A stretch of DNA of 64,000 nucleotides from Nephrocerus scutellatus (taxonomy: Eukaryota > Arthropoda > Insecta > Diptera > Pipunculidae), in contig OX352766.1 in assembly GCA_947095585.1 (NCBI GenBank), positions 682,001 through 746,000 on the forward strand. The letters are read 5' to 3'. Below, in pieces: positions 12,235 through 24,690 of this stretch (position 1 is the stretch's first letter; each line of letters opens with the position of its first letter). The position numbers and the translations under genes are program-made. The notes beneath the pieces were generated by a model. It made no database searches. It was not told the origin of the DNA and saw only the letters and a list, made by a program, of their open reading frames with translations.

Positions 12235-12690
12235 TTCAAAAAGTAAAATGTTAAGTGAGGCACTGTTATGCTCACACTGTTAAGTGCGGCACTATTAAGT
12301 GAGACACTGTTATGCTTACACTGTTAAGTGAGACACTGTTAAGCTCTGACTGTTAAGTGAGACACTGTTATGCCTACACTGTTAAGTGAGTCACTGTTAT
12401 GCTCACACTGTTAGGTTTGACACTGTTTTGTTCACACTGTTATGCTCAGACTGTTAAGTGAAACACTGTTATGCTCACACCGAAGGAGAAGTGTGGACAC
12501 TGTTATGCTCACACTGTTAAGTGAGACACTGTTATGCTATCACTGTTGTGCTCACACTGTTAAGTGAAACACTGTTATGCTCACACCGAAGGAGAAGTGT
12601 GGACACTGTTATGCTCACACTGTTAAGTGAGACACTGTTATGCTATTACTGTTGTGCTCACACTATTAAGTGAAACACTGTTAAATCTCA
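12235..12690. repeat. CACTGTTA minisatellite
   Basis: About 30 tandem half-units alternating CACTGTTAAGTGAGA and CACTGTTATGCTCA (14-15 bp each, about 29 bp together). A variant with CACCGAAGGAGAAGTGTGGA occurs twice (about 12479 and 12585), marking a higher-order block of about 106 bp. Confidence 0.9.
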
Positions 12691-12889
12691 CTATTTTGAG
12701 AACTAAGTAATTTCTCAAGCGATTCACATGAAATTCGGAATGTAGGACTAAGATACGACTTTACGGGTGCGCTAGCGGCATTTTCTTCAAAGAACCGCAC
12801 TACAGTTTCCTAAAGTTGATGTGTAGTAGTGTAGTACAGGTGTTGGGGTGACTTGCACAATTTGCTAAATCAAATTCACTCGAAGCTCT

Positions 12890-13195
12890 ATGGCCATGTG
12901 ATTCGAGTCGCTATCATGCGCCAAACAGGAATTATTTCTTAATTCTGGAAGAATATTGATGAAATTGTCATTGCCAGAAAGAAATCCAGAGTGGACGGTG
13001 TCCGAGGGTACATCTTCCGCGCATTCTTCGGTGGTTGCACAGTGTGTCTAGCTTTAAAGTCTCCTCCAACCACACAGTATGTGTGTCTAGAGAAGATGTT
13101 TTCCCTCGTTGCATTGCAGTGATTGTACACCGATATTACCAGCAAGGTCTTAACTGCGTTAACTTTAATGCTGCCAGCTGACCCCATCGTAACCT
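12890..13195 (-). pseudogene. Jockey-like endonuclease domain fragment
   Basis: Minus-strand frame with part of an apurinic-like endonuclease domain: LLVISVYNHCNATRENIF and YCVVGGDFKARHT (the GDFNAKH catalytic motif with N to K), then a short region ending TPSTLDFFLA. The middle of the domain is deleted. In jockey elements this domain nicks target DNA. It abuts, head to head, the RT fragment on the other strand at 13196. Confidence 0.75.
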
Positions 13196-13425
13196 GAAGT
13201 GAGAATGGAAATAACCGCCACCGTGTACCACAAGGAAGCGCTCTTGGGCCAATACTATACCTCCCGTATACTAACGTTATTCCGACGCTAGAATACGATT
13301 GCTACTTTTGCTGACTGACATACCCGGCTTTAATTGCAGTAATGTCTTAAGCTACAAGAGACGATCTCGCAAATTCAAAATTGGACAAGAATCCCGAGAC
13401 TACCCCGCTCTTGGGCCATACAATA
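13196..13425 (+). pseudogene. Jockey-like RT motif B/C fragment
   Basis: Plus strand: motif B HRVPQGSALGPILYLPYTN, then VIPTLEYD, then in a shifted frame TIATFAD followed by a stop where the second catalytic Asp should be. The tail contains RDYPALGP. The same subfamily appears on the minus strand at 34165-34370. Its opposite orientation to the adjoining endonuclease piece shows an inversion or two insertions. Confidence 0.75.
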
Positions 13426-14512
13426 AAAAAATTTTTTTTTTTAATTTTTTTTTCATCGTCTTCATTCTGCCTCCTCTGTATTTCTGTGGCTTGCCTTAAT
13501 AAATCACAATTCACTTGGCGTCGTATTTTTAATTGGAACGCAAAGTGAGGTATTAGTTTCATTGTTTGCCCCATCACTTAGATATATGATGATGATGATG
13601 ATAGTAATGGTGATGTGCGAAACTAATTACTGATATACAAAATATATTGTTATTCGACGGAAATGAAAAACCTAAAGGAATATATGTATCTGTGATGAGG
13701 CTCGAGTCTGTCGGTCAGTCAGTGACAAAATATAAACTAAACAGAAGACAAAAGTAGGTTGAAAGATACAAGAACAACAAACATTCCAATAGTTTCTTAT
13801 CTATTTCCGGATTGATCTCACTGTACATTTAGTTTTTAATTTGAATACCGATACTGCCTCTATGCATATATACGAGTATCTACACAGTTTCGTATAAGTT
13901 TTGGTTTATCGTAAGTTCATAGATATGGGGATACATTCGTAATCAAGTCGGAGAAATCTGAAACTATTCATGCTGATAGGTTTGCCCGGCATCCTCCTGT
14001 CAATTTTTTTGTCAATACGAGACGGCCCAACCAAACTACTGTCTCTTCCCCGCAACAATTGCTGCGTATTACAATTGTTAAGTATCTTTAGTTAGGTGTT
14101 ACACCAATAACTGTAAATTAACATGGAAATACTACAGTGGCGGTAGGTACAGTTCCCAAATGTAAGGCATGTTGTCTGTAATATAAATAACGAGATAATA
14201 TAAGAAATATATAGGAACAAAAACCGATGCGATGGCGCCACCGCTAGCAGTTATCAAATTTCCTGCATCGGTTAAATGCAAATTTTTGTTTCGTTTCGTC
14301 TTGAATTGAGGAGGAGTGATGGAATGATGATGGAGGACAGCATTGCCCCAAAAATTTACTGATTGATTTTGAGATAGGCACACACGGTCACACACAGTCA
14401 CATACACACAAGTTACTGCGTTAAATTGACAAACGACAAACGCATAACCATACGATACAATGGAAACAAAGCAGTTTTGAGACTGCACCTTTTTGAGCGA
14501 ACGAATTCGGCG
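13426..14512. other. Gene-free stretch
   Basis: T-rich run at about 13427-13452, short (GAT)n near 13588-13602, otherwise no recognisable gene or element. Confidence 0.55.
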
Positions 14513-15595
<1,083 letters not shown>

Positions 15596-15835
15596 GATTC
15601 TAAGCTGAATATACCGGACACAACAACTTCTGCAGAAGTTGTATGACTGCAAATGAGAAAGAAACACGCATACACTTCTGACCATAACAGGACCAAGACT
15701 CCACACTTTAGGTACACCATTTGTTGCTGACCTGAAAGAGCTCTCAGATTACAGGATCGACGAATTGATCTCGTATATGACCGCTACAGGCTTGATCGAT
15801 CTAGCGTTAAGTAAGGACCTCGAAAGTGTAGCGAG

Positions 15836-17830
15836 GTTTACCTACCTAGTAGTGGTGGTAGTACTACTACTACTGCGCGCTTCAAAAGGCGGCATTCAAA
15901 TCAAAGCTGACACCCAGCTACCTTTTGTTATCGGACAGTAGTTGTTATTGGTTCTTTTTTTTTTTGTCCGTGCTAATAATGATTGTTCGGGCCGGGTCGC
16001 GAGAACAAAGCGAACGCGCGTTAATTGGGAACGAGATATACCCTTACCTACCTACTTAGCTGCTAAACTCATTCATTCTCCGCTGGGTTGTCCAGTCAAA
16101 GGCTCTGCGCTTAGTAGTTAATGCTGACGGGCTTACGCGTCACACCCCACTCCACACCACTCACCACTGAGCATGAGGATGAGGATGACCTGCTCTGTGT
16201 GCTATGCTGTGCTTCAAGTCCTAATGTGCCCTGATTTATTAGTTTCAATGTTTTCGAGCGACCAAAGGGAAAAGAATCTACCACAAAAAAAAAAAAACCG
16301 CGAATTTCGAAGAATTTTGCTTTTGATTTGAAATGCGCGCGCACATTGTGTGCTCTGTGTGCTGGGTTCTAGGATAACTAAGATGCGCGCGCCGATGCTG
16401 GTCAACAAAGTACATAAATAAAAAGGAAAAAGCCGCCGTCGCCGCCTGCCTCTATGCGCTTGTTCGGGTCGGTACGGCGTGCTTCCACTGCCACGCAGCA
16501 GCCGAAAAGCCGGCCGCCGGAAAATATGGTTTACATAAAACAAAAAGCCCGAACAAAAAGAGGATAAACGAAGGAAGCCCTGAATGAAACATCGAAGGAG
16601 GAGGATGACGAGGAGGAGGCTGATGTGCTGCTGTGCTGCTGTGCTGTGCTGCTACTTCAGCAGAGATTCGCCAGACAGACTGTCCGATGTCTTTGAAACT
16701 CGACGAGCAAAAAAGAAGACAAAGGGAACAGAACGTTACGTACGTACGAAATGGCCAGCGCACCGTAAAATCGACAAAAGCGCAGAAGCACCCTACCGCT
16801 AGCGCTGTCACCCCCACCCGCCCCCCCCCCCCGCCGTCGACAAAGGATCAAATAAATAGGGATAATATAACGGGTTGCGATAAGATCAATTTCGCGGCAA
16901 CGCGCTCACTCACTGAGCGACGAGCGCAGCGCACCTAAATAATTCGCGGCCGCCGCCGACCGTTTTCGGTTTTCTTTGTTTTTCGTTTTTCGTTTATTAT
17001 TTGTTGTTGTTGTTGTTGCAGTTGTTTTGTCCGCACCGTGATACCTACTACGATGCCTTTGTTGGGTGAATTTGGATCCTTTGAGTGCGTCCTGTTCGTC
17101 TTTTTGCCAGCAAGTATGCCGACCGGACCGGTTCGATGGATCGTCCCAACGACCATCCCATGTGTACTTATAGGCAAGACCAGGTGTTACTTGCTCGTCT
17201 TTCGGAAGACCCAAGCAATGCAGTGTTCTCTGATCGTACTTTTAATAATCCCAGAGCTATGCTTAGCACTCCATGCAAATCCACTGCACGTCACGCCGTC
17301 ACGTCATTCCTCCCTTGCCAAGCTCGAAAATTGATTCGTTGTTGCGATCGGATTTTTTTTTTTTTTAATTACAAGCCACTTCTAAGGTAAATGCAACCAA
17401 ATATTTATTTTCGTTTGCTACGCTAACCCCCGGCCTGCATCACACTTTTACCCACGTAAAAGGGACACATCAAGGTAGAATGGTTAGTAGTGGACACTTT
17501 ATTTGGGAAAATAATGAAATTGCGATCGAAAACGAATCGCTTAAATATCTGGCTACCTAGGTATTGATAACGTAGTGCATTCCAATGCTAGCCAATCAGT
17601 TCGATGATTACTTCTTGATTTCTGATAACTTGGAGCTCATCATCCCACAACATGACGGCTGTCACGGCTGCAACCTCTTGTCACTCTTCTTCTCAGGTGA
17701 ACTATTTCGGAGAATGTGTCACTTAATATGGAAATAAGTACGAAAAACCAATGCGAGTCTTCGTTAGGGGACTTTACCCGTCGTGCATAAAAGAAGACGT
17801 TATGGAAGACGTAAAGACGTGTCGCTCAAA
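15836..17830. other. Gene-free stretch
   Basis: No supported coding sequence. Short simple repeats: GTAGT/ACTACT near 15855-15875, A-run near 16284-16297, GCTGT repeats near 16625-16652, C-run near 16823-16832 and (GTT)n at about 16999-17019. Several overlapping frames of about 100 codons have no recognisable domain. Confidence 0.5.
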
Positions 17831-18268
17831 TAAGGGCGGTTTGATAAGTCAGTGACTTTTTGAATTTCCTGCGCGCCAACTTTAAATGCAACACTGCTCC
17901 CGTCAACTGCCATCTATTAATAGACTACTGTCAACTATTTTGAGCAAGCTGCGTCGTTTAGTTTGTCTTTGACAGCCATTGAGAGCAGAAGGCACAGAAA
18001 ATGGAAAAACGTGAATGTCGTGTGCTGTGTGTTTGGCGATGTTCAGCCGCAATCCGGAACCGTGGACGAAACATGGATCTATCACAAAATACACCAGAGA
18101 CCAAGAAACAATCAAGACAGTGGGTTTCTCCGGGTGAAGGTGCACCAAAGAAGGCCAAGGGGGGTCTATCGGCCAGCATGATCATGGCCAGAGTTTTTTT
18201 TTTTGGGATGGGGATGCACGCGGTATCATTCCCATCGATTACCTTGAAAACAATCATCGGCGAATCCA
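17831..18268 (+). mobile_element. Mariner (irritans-like), 5' part, internally deleted
   Basis: The left end, TAAGGGCGGTTTGATAAGTC at 17831, looks like a mariner terminal repeat after a TA target. The transposase start MEKRECRVL is at 18001. The frame then jumps, by an internal deletion, to GTVDETWIYH (first catalytic Asp, codon 18065-18067). It continues as TPETKKQSRQWVSPGEGAPK and KAKGGLSASMIMA. A T-run near 18195-18204 shifts the frame, after which FWDGDARGIIPIDYLE can be read, then back to KTIIGES. The element is cut by the retrotransposon at about 18260-18270 and resumes at 20485. Confidence 0.85.
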
Positions 18269-20397
18269 GAGCTTCGATTTGGGACGGCCTTAACAACTTC
18301 TTTGGGAGTTATAACTGGTCGCTATTGTTTCGCGATAGCAACGTGGATGCCGCCGCTGATGCAATAACAAACATCATTCTTATTGGTATGAGAAAGTTTA
18401 TCCCTTTTAGGAATAAATCTATCAAATCAAAGGAAGATGGATGGTATGACTTGAGCTGTAAAGAGGCTTCTAGGATTAGAGAGGTATGCTTTCGGTTTTA
18501 CAAAGCAAACCCTTCCGAGGAAAACCGAAAAAAGTTTAAACGAGCAAGAAATGATTGCAATGCCCATCTTCGGCGAGTCAAATTCGCCTACGACCGAAAA
18601 TTAAGGCAAAAAATACTACAATGTCCCATAGGTAGTAAAAATTTTTGGTCTTTCGTGAAAAGAATCAAAAATTCAGCCTCGTCGTCGATTCCAACGCTCA
18701 TTTATAATGACATTCCAGTTGTCAGCTCTATGGACAAGGCCAATCTGTTTGCTGCGCATTTCGCAGCTAGCTCTACGCTTCCAGATTGTGCATTGCCGCC
18801 TCCTGCACCTCAGAGTATTGAACACTCTATGGGACAGATATTTTTTCGTACTCGTGCAGTTGCTAGAGTTTTAAATGATCTTAACACATACAAATCCGCT
18901 GGTCCAGATGGTATTTCTCCATTAGTTCTGAAGAGGTGTTCTTCCAAGCTGGCATTACCATTGCGTAAGCTTTTCCATCTATCCTATTCTTCTGGACTCT
19001 TCCCGAGAAGTTGGAAAACAGCATTTGTCCAGCCCATACCCAAAAAAGGCGAACCGTCGTCTCCTTCTTCGTACCGACCCATAGCACTTACATCCATTCT
19101 TTCCAAGGTCATGGAAACGCTGATCAATTATCAGCTTAAGAAATATCTTGAAACCAACGTAATCCTTAGTGACCGGCAGTATGGGTTTCGTGGGCAACGT
19201 TCTACTGGTGATTTGATGGTTTATCTCACCGAACAGTGGAACCGATCTTTGCATCAATATGGTCTAAGAGAAGCTGTTGCACTCGATATTTCCAAGGCAT
19301 TCGACCGAATTTGGCATCAATGTCTTTTGTCTAAAATGCGTGCTTATGGTGTCGATGATAAACTGCTTCAATGGATTAGAAGCTATCTTTTGGACCGCTC
19401 AATTCAAGTCGTTTTAGACGGTTTCAAATCTGAATTACACCACATAAATGCTGGCGTGCCCCAGGGCTCTGTTCTGTCCCCGACACTCTTTCTCATTTTT
19501 ATTAATGATCTCTTATCTGTGACTTCTAATCCAATTCACTCTTTCGCTGACGACAGCACTCTCAGCTTCTCATATAAGTTTGAGGAACGTCCCTCCACCT
19601 CTGATGTGGAACTCAAACAACTTCGTATGTTAAGCACGTTAAATTCTGACCTTGACAGCATAATACAATGGGAAGAAAACAATCGAGTAGAATTTAACGC
19701 TTCCAAAACCCAATGCTGTCTCCTGTCGTCCAAGCGAATCCTAAACCCCATGCCATTATCCATGAATGGCACTTGCATCGAGGAAACTGAAAATCTCGCA
19801 ATTCTCGGTATGTGCGTTAACGACAAGCTTCGTTGGAATGACCACATATTTACCGTCGCTAAAAATGCTGCGAAATGTTTAGGTTTTCTAGCCCGGTGCA
19901 AGAAATATTTCACTCCCTCTGATCTGGCTACCATTTACAAGGCTTTTATTCGCCCAAAACTTGAGTACAATTGCCATATCTGGTCTGGTGCGCCTAAGAC
20001 TACTTTGCATCAGCTAGATAGAATACAAAACCGCGCGATAAAACTTATCGGTGACGAAAATATAGCGAAATCGATTGATTCGCTTGAACACCGCAGGAAC
20101 GTTTCTTGCTTGTCACTGTTTTATCGCTTCTTCTACCAGCGGTGCTCAAGAGAAATAGCCAGCTGCATGCCACCTCTCCTTGAATTCAACCGCAATACTC
20201 GTGGCGCTCTAAATGCTCATCAGTTTACCCTTAAGCCCATCTTCGGACGTACAGTTAAATTCAGGGATTCGTTCTTCAGCCGTACAACTCGTATGTGGAA
20301 TGCTCTGCCAAGCTCTGTCTTCCCACATCACTATGATCCACAGGCATTCAAAACACAAGCTCATAGACATCTCCTCTTTTCTCCTCCTCTTCCTTAA
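18001..20397 (+). CDS. Chimeric ORF: mariner transposase N-terminus fused to non-LTR reverse transcriptase
   Basis: A 798-codon frame starting at the mariner's own ATG. Residues 1-9 are the mariner start, 31-63 and about 82-89 are mariner transposase in its native frame, and from about residue 90 the product is a non-LTR ORF2. That part has an endonuclease-RT linker (WYDLSCKEASR, ARNDCNAHLRRVK) and an RT with SYRPIAL (357-363), motif A DISKAFD (429-435), motif B GVPQGSVLSP (485-494) and catalytic FADDSTL (515-521). The C-terminus carries LDRIQNRAIKLIGD and a conserved Cys/Phe-rich tail. No RNase H is present. The RT would copy element RNA onto nicked DNA. The endonuclease domain is missing because the insertion is 5'-truncated, so it should not move alone. 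All RT catalytic residues are intact and no stops occur over 2.1 kb, so the insertion is young. It belongs to the jockey/CR1 superfamily by motif style; the exact clade is not fixed. Whether the fusion is expressed is unknown. Confidence 0.88.
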   Translation: MEKRECRVLCVWRCSAAIRNRGRNMDLSQNTPETKKQSRQWVSPGEGAPKKAKGGLSASMIMARVFFFGMGMHAVSFPSITLKTIIGESRASIWDGLNNFFGSYNWSLLFRDSNVDAAADAITNIILIGMRKFIPFRNKSIKSKEDGWYDLSCKEASRIREVCFRFYKANPSEENRKKFKRARNDCNAHLRRVKFAYDRKLRQKILQCPIGSKNFWSFVKRIKNSASSSIPTLIYNDIPVVSSMDKANLFAAHFAASSTLPDCALPPPAPQSIEHSMGQIFFRTRAVARVLNDLNTYKSAGPDGISPLVLKRCSSKLALPLRKLFHLSYSSGLFPRSWKTAFVQPIPKKGEPSSPSSYRPIALTSILSKVMETLINYQLKKYLETNVILSDRQYGFRGQRSTGDLMVYLTEQWNRSLHQYGLREAVALDISKAFDRIWHQCLLSKMRAYGVDDKLLQWIRSYLLDRSIQVVLDGFKSELHHINAGVPQGSVLSPTLFLIFINDLLSVTSNPIHSFADDSTLSFSYKFEERPSTSDVELKQLRMLSTLNSDLDSIIQWEENNRVEFNASKTQCCLLSSKRILNPMPLSMNGTCIEETENLAILGMCVNDKLRWNDHIFTVAKNAAKCLGFLARCKKYFTPSDLATIYKAFIRPKLEYNCHIWSGAPKTTLHQLDRIQNRAIKLIGDENIAKSIDSLEHRRNVSCLSLFYRFFYQRCSREIASCMPPLLEFNRNTRGALNAHQFTLKPIFGRTVKFRDSFFSRTTRMWNALPSSVFPHHYDPQAFKTQAHRHLLFSPPLP

Positions 20398-20484
20398 CGC
20401 CCACGCTGTGCCAAGCATATAGCCGAGCATTATAAGGGTGCGAACCCCTTGAAGCGTGCGCGAATTATAAAAAAAAAAAAAAAA
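18262..20484 (+). mobile_element. 5'-truncated non-LTR retrotransposon inserted in mariner
   Basis: Begins near the RAS-IWDGLNNF coding segment, runs through the RT stop at 20397, a short 3' UTR of about 70 bp and a poly-A tail of 16 A at 20469-20484. Mariner sequence flanks both sides. Some 20-30 bp of mariner coding seem to be lost at the target rather than duplicated. Related, decayed copies: 28640-29960 (-), 40195-40930 (+) and 24470-24690 (+). Confidence 0.88.
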
Positions 20485-20695
20485 TGGATTTGAAGCAAAA
20501 ACGACCACATTTGGCCAAGAAGAATGTGGTGTTCCATCAAGAGAATGCACGGGGACGTTGACTACACACATGGCAAAAATACATAAATTGGCCTACGAAC
20601 TGCTACCCAATCCAGCATATTCTCCAGATTTAGCCCCACTACGACTATTTCCTGTTCAAGATGCAATACCACGAAAGGCAGATTAGTTTTTGTGG
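20485..20695 (+). pseudogene. Mariner transposase, 3' part
   Basis: Continues the element interrupted at about 18265: DLKQKRPHLAKKNVVFHQEN, with the second catalytic Asp replaced by Glu (codon 20541-20543). After frame changes it gives MAKIHKLAYELLPNPAYSPD and DYFLFK (third Asp region). The C-terminal quarter and the right terminal repeat are missing; the sequence runs into a GT-rich repeat at about 20700. Non-functional. Confidence 0.85.
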
Positions 20696-20699
20696 TAGG

Positions 20700-21765
20700 A
20701 CTATTCGGGGACAGGCCTTGCGGGGAGTGTTGGTGATGGTATCTTGAGGTGGTCTTGAGGGGATTTTCTGGTAGTTTTAAAAGGGTCTTAGTGCAATCTT
20801 GAGGGAGTTTTTTAGGTGGTCCTAAAAGGGTTTTAGGGGGGTTCTGAGGAGGATCTTGTGGATGTTTTGAAAATGATCCTGAGTAGGTCCTGAAGTGGGT
20901 CTTAAGAGGGTGTAATAAAATCATATATCACGTTGCGTTATGGGAAACATTCCACATAACTGTTCCCCAGACGTTATCTGAGTCGCTTCAGGTTGCACCT
21001 TGGGAATCGTTGAATTGACGAATACTCAGGTGTTTTGTTTCCAACATGCACGCACACCTTTCGTGCATGTGCACCAATCAGTGGTCTCCATGTATCATGC
21101 AACGGAAAAAACGCTAAACGGAATTAGTTTGATTTCTATTCACTACAGTGGTGGGAGTCTTGAGTGGATCTCTTTGGGGTCTTTTTTGGGGGTCGTTCAG
21201 GAGTACTTTTGGGGTTCATTTGGGGTTTTTTGTGAGTCTTTTGATGGCTTGGTCTAGGGTGGTCTTAATTTTTTTTAAAAAAGGGCTTTGAGTGAGGTCT
21301 TGAGGGGTTCTTGAGTAAGTCTCTAAGGCGCATTTTTGGGGGTCGTTCAGTAGTTCTTTTGTGGTTTTTTTGTCAGTCTTTTGGTGTCTTGGTCTAGGGC
21401 GGCCTTAAGCTGGTTTAAAGAGGGTCTTGAGTGAGGTCTTGAGGGGGTCTTAAGTAGGTCTCTTAGCCTAGCCGTCTTTTTGGGGGTCGTCCAGGAGTTC
21501 TTTGAGGCTCCTTTTGGGGTTTTTTGTGAGTCTTTTGGTGTCTTGGTCTAAGGTGGCCTTGAGATAATTTAAAGAGGTCTTAAGTGAGGTCTTGAGGGGG
21601 TCTTCAGTAGGTCCCTAAGGCGTGTTTTTGGTGGTTGTTCTGGAGTTCGTTTGGGGTCGATTTGGGGGTTTTTGGGAGTCTTTTGATGTCTTGGTCTAGG
21701 GTGGCCTTGAGGTGGTTTAAAGAGGATCTCGATTGAAGTCTTGAGGGGTTCTTGAGTAGGTCCCC
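20700..21765. repeat. GT-rich minisatellite (GTCTTGAGGGGGTCTTGAG / TTTTGGGGGTC type)
   Basis: Two blocks, about 20700-20915 and 21165-21765, built on GGTCTTGAGGGG, AGTAGGTC and TTTTTGGGGGTCGTTC. Larger units of about 120-150 bp recur from 21170 on (each with GGTCGTTCAG, TGTGAGTCTTTTG and CTTGGTCTA). The gap 20916-21164 is unremarkable. This is largely the reverse complement of the AAAAGACCCCC repeats at 3620 and 47400. Confidence 0.85.
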
Positions 21766-21769
21766 ACGC

Positions 21770-22240
21770 AGTTTTTATGAGGCTCATTCGGGTGACTTTT
21801 GTACATAGCTCCCGAGATGGAAATGCACTTCGTCTGAAAAGATTACTTTCCGACCAAAATCGACTTCATTTTCAAGCTGGTCTATTACCGCCCGCGCAGA
21901 GAACTGATATCGAAGCGGATGGTCATTTGCTGTCAACTTCTGAATTACCTGGACCTTGTAAGTGAATAATCAGAGGTCTTTGTGCAGTATTCTACTGGTG
22001 GCTGGTGCGACTAATGGTCAGTTGCTGCGATTAGCGTCGAATTGAGTTCGATGGATTCTGTCACACACTATGGGCCACAGCCGCAATATTGTCGGGCATT
22101 TGCACTGTCCGAGCTCAAGGACCACATCTGTTGTCCAATAGCAAGCCCTTCTCTCTCGAACTTTCTTCACCAATTTCACCACAGCGGTTCCGCTTGCGGT
22201 TTCCTTCACGACCCATATTTCTTTTCAAAATTCGCAAGGT
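21770..22240 (-). pseudogene. IS630/mariner-related transposase, N-terminal and first catalytic region
   Basis: Minus strand: helix-turn-helix-type segment ETASGTAVVKLVKKVRE, a linker, LHKDL-like and FTYKVQ segments, then after frame changes FGRKVIFSDEVHFHLGSYV, whose Asp is the first DDE residue. It ends near 21770 at the GT-rich minisatellite. Multiple stops and frameshifts. The missing C-terminal half of the same family occurs separately at 49015-49367. The family would cut and paste DNA at TA sites. Confidence 0.75.
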
Positions 22241-24099
22241 TTCGATTCGGCTACACAGCACTGACTTTGACTTTGCTCCTCAATCGTAGGTAAGGCTCAC
22301 TCGTAAGCTACTTACATTGTATTGCAATCGAATTAATTATCTAATTAAAGAAAAAGAGAAAATGTAAGAATTTGCGAGATTTATTTCTGAAATCAACCAA
22401 CACCGCACCGCTTATGAAAGACAAAAGTCGTTCGTTCTCCCCCGAAAACGAGTATGTATCTTTGTATCTTTATACAGACATTCATATTATAACTGAATAG
22501 CATTGTATCTATTAATTTGTCAGCTTTCTTGTTATGCATAAATTGCAAATTGGCGTTTGCCAGCAACAAAATATCTGTATCTCATTGACACGCGCACACC
22601 GCTACACATTGTTTCATTCATAAAAAAATGCCGCTCGTTCGGTTCTGTCTCAATTCTCGATATTAATTAACTGTGTTACCAGCCGGACACGAAAAAACGA
22701 ACGATTTGTAGATACATTTTTTGTTTTTGTTTTTAATGCCTCAATGCAAAGCAGATATTCACTCTGGTGGGCACACTGATGCGCTGTGAAGATATATATC
22801 TACATATTGTAAATTATTTTTTGGATGTGTGTGTGCGTGTAATTTCATTCATAAAACTACGAGAGAGGCGCGACGGTTGTCACTTCCGTAAGACAAGCCA
22901 TCACATAACTTAACGAGTATGAAGATATGCTCGTCTTCATCTCCCGTTAGCGTGTTGGCACTTTTAGCAGCAGCTGCAACAACAACAACAACAGCTTGCA
23001 TGCTGTTTTTCTTTAAGGCTATCCACACCACAGCGATAGCACACGCACGAAACAACACAAATTGTGAACGAATAAGACACCGCCGGCCGCGATGACTTGC
23101 TCAACACTCATGATGTTGTTTCTGGACATGATCCACGACACCGCTCACCACACACAGTACCACCAACAGCTATCCAACAATTCATCAGCGAGATCAGCGT
23201 GCGCTTAAGACGCTGCACGCTGCTCAGCAAGATCAATGGGGCGTTCATTTGCGTTAATGCATCGTTAATGTGTGACATGGCAGCTATTAGCCAGCCAGAG
23301 CAACAGCGAGACCGACCGCCATCAAGGCTTCCCAAAAGAAAATAAAAAATTTTTTGCTGGCTTTAATCCATTTTGCTCGTTGTTATCATTAGTAGCCAGT
23401 AGCTTCTTCCACTCTTGAGAGTTTCAGTGCGGCGGTACGAGTGGAAGGAATATCCACCAATACTTTGGGGCTCCTCATGCTTCCATTTTGTTCGTTGTTA
23501 TCATAAGTAGCCATTAGCTTCTTTTGGGGCTCCTCATGCTTCCTAAGATTATGCTCTTGGGAGTATTAAAAAGCTTCGCGACTTTTTTCATTTCCCGAAA
23601 ATACTGACACGAATTACTTAGCCAAAGACCAATGACCATCAGGCCACGTAATGATCTGCCGGCACAGGTCAATGATGGTATTAGACGATGAATTTGATGT
23701 ATAATACAATGTTGGGTCGACTTTAGTAGCCCGACAGTTATTAATGGAAACAAAAAGAAGTCAACGAAGCCTGCCCTATCTTCTGTATAGACTCTTCAAG
23801 AAAAAGAACATCTTTGTCAACGACTGTTATAGTATTTTCTTCTAACTTAACCTTAACGGCAAAACAAAAGACTTGTAAAGTAAAGGTTGCGGCAAAGAAA
23901 CCACCCGAAAGTCACTGAGCAATGTCACCCGTGCGGTGTCTCTGAACACTGAGAGGGGGGTGATGTGGGATGACGTTTGATATCGCGTACCATCTTAATT
24001 TTTCAGTTTGGCTTTCAAAGGAGAATTCATTACCTGAAACTGGGTTAACTAAAGTTCCAACTCCATTGTGACCGTTTAAGAAAAGTCATACAATAAAAT
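22241..24099. other. Gene-free stretch with one short direct repeat
   Basis: No coding sequence recognised. A block TTTTGCTCGTTGTTATCATT near 23370 recurs as TTTTGTTCGTTGTTATCATA about 120 bp later, followed by AGTAGCCA and TAGCTTCTT in both. (CAA)n at about 22977-22991. Confidence 0.5.
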
Positions 24100-24330
24100 T
24101 ATAAAAAAAAATTTGTATGAGAGCCCACCGACCCCGCGGCGCCATCATTGCCAAATTTTAACGGAAAGTGTTGTCACCGGAAATACACATGTACGCAAAG
24201 TTTCAATACAATCTGGCATTGGGAAGTGAGTTAAAAAGTGATCGCAAGATTCCACAACCCGAACGACAGAACCATGCTGACGTGAAGTTAATAAAGAGAA
24301 TTAATTAAAAGGGCAACTGAAAGACTACCT
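24100..24330 (+). repeat. Recurrent GAGCCCACCGACCCCG module, copy 1
   Basis: Matches modules at 27190-27350, 27570-27725 and (inverted) 28560-28640. Shared phrases: GAGCCCACCGACCCCG, AAAGTGTTGTCA, CGGAAATACACATGT, AAGTTTCAAT and TTGATCGCAAGATTCCA, then (24280 on) GTGAAGTTAATA and GAGAATT. The element class is unknown. Confidence 0.75.
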
Positions 24331-24344
24331 GGCTGACTCTTTTA

Positions 24345-24430
24345 GCGCAGATAGTCTATATCTATACCATCTATATCTATTCTAATAATATAAATGTGAA
24401 AGTAACCCTGTATGTCTGTTAGCTTTTCTA
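24345..24430 (+). mobile_element. Possible Helitron-like terminus
   Basis: TCTATATCTATACCATCTAT, then TAATATAAATGTGAAAGTAA and CTGTATGTCTGTTAGC, resembles the 5' ends of some insect Helitrons and related non-autonomous repeats. No matching 3' hairpin was located, so this is tentative. Confidence 0.35.
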
Positions 24431-24469
24431 CTTTATCGCTTTTTCCACAAGCGGTTTTCAAAAGAAATA

Positions 24470-24690
24470 CCCATCCTCCAACCCAACCGCAATATACCAG
24501 TGCCTCAACTCGTGCTCACAGGTCTACCTATCCTATCTTCGGACGTACTAACCAATTCAGAGATCCCTTCGTGGAATGAATTGGCCGACTGTATGTTGTC
24601 GCATTTGTATGATCTCCAGTCAATTAAGATACATATTCATAGACATTTCAGCTCTACCCCTCCATAATTTCCTAATAACCACGCTGTGCT
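24470..24690 (+). pseudogene. 3' fragment of the 18-20 kb non-LTR family
   Basis: Degenerate copy of the last 60 or so codons of the RT ORF (LxFNRNT...IFGRT.KFRD and AHRH.LFS-PP in the intact copy), including the 3' UTR phrase CCACGCTGTG. Frame is lost. The SINE at 24690 follows immediately. Confidence 0.7.
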
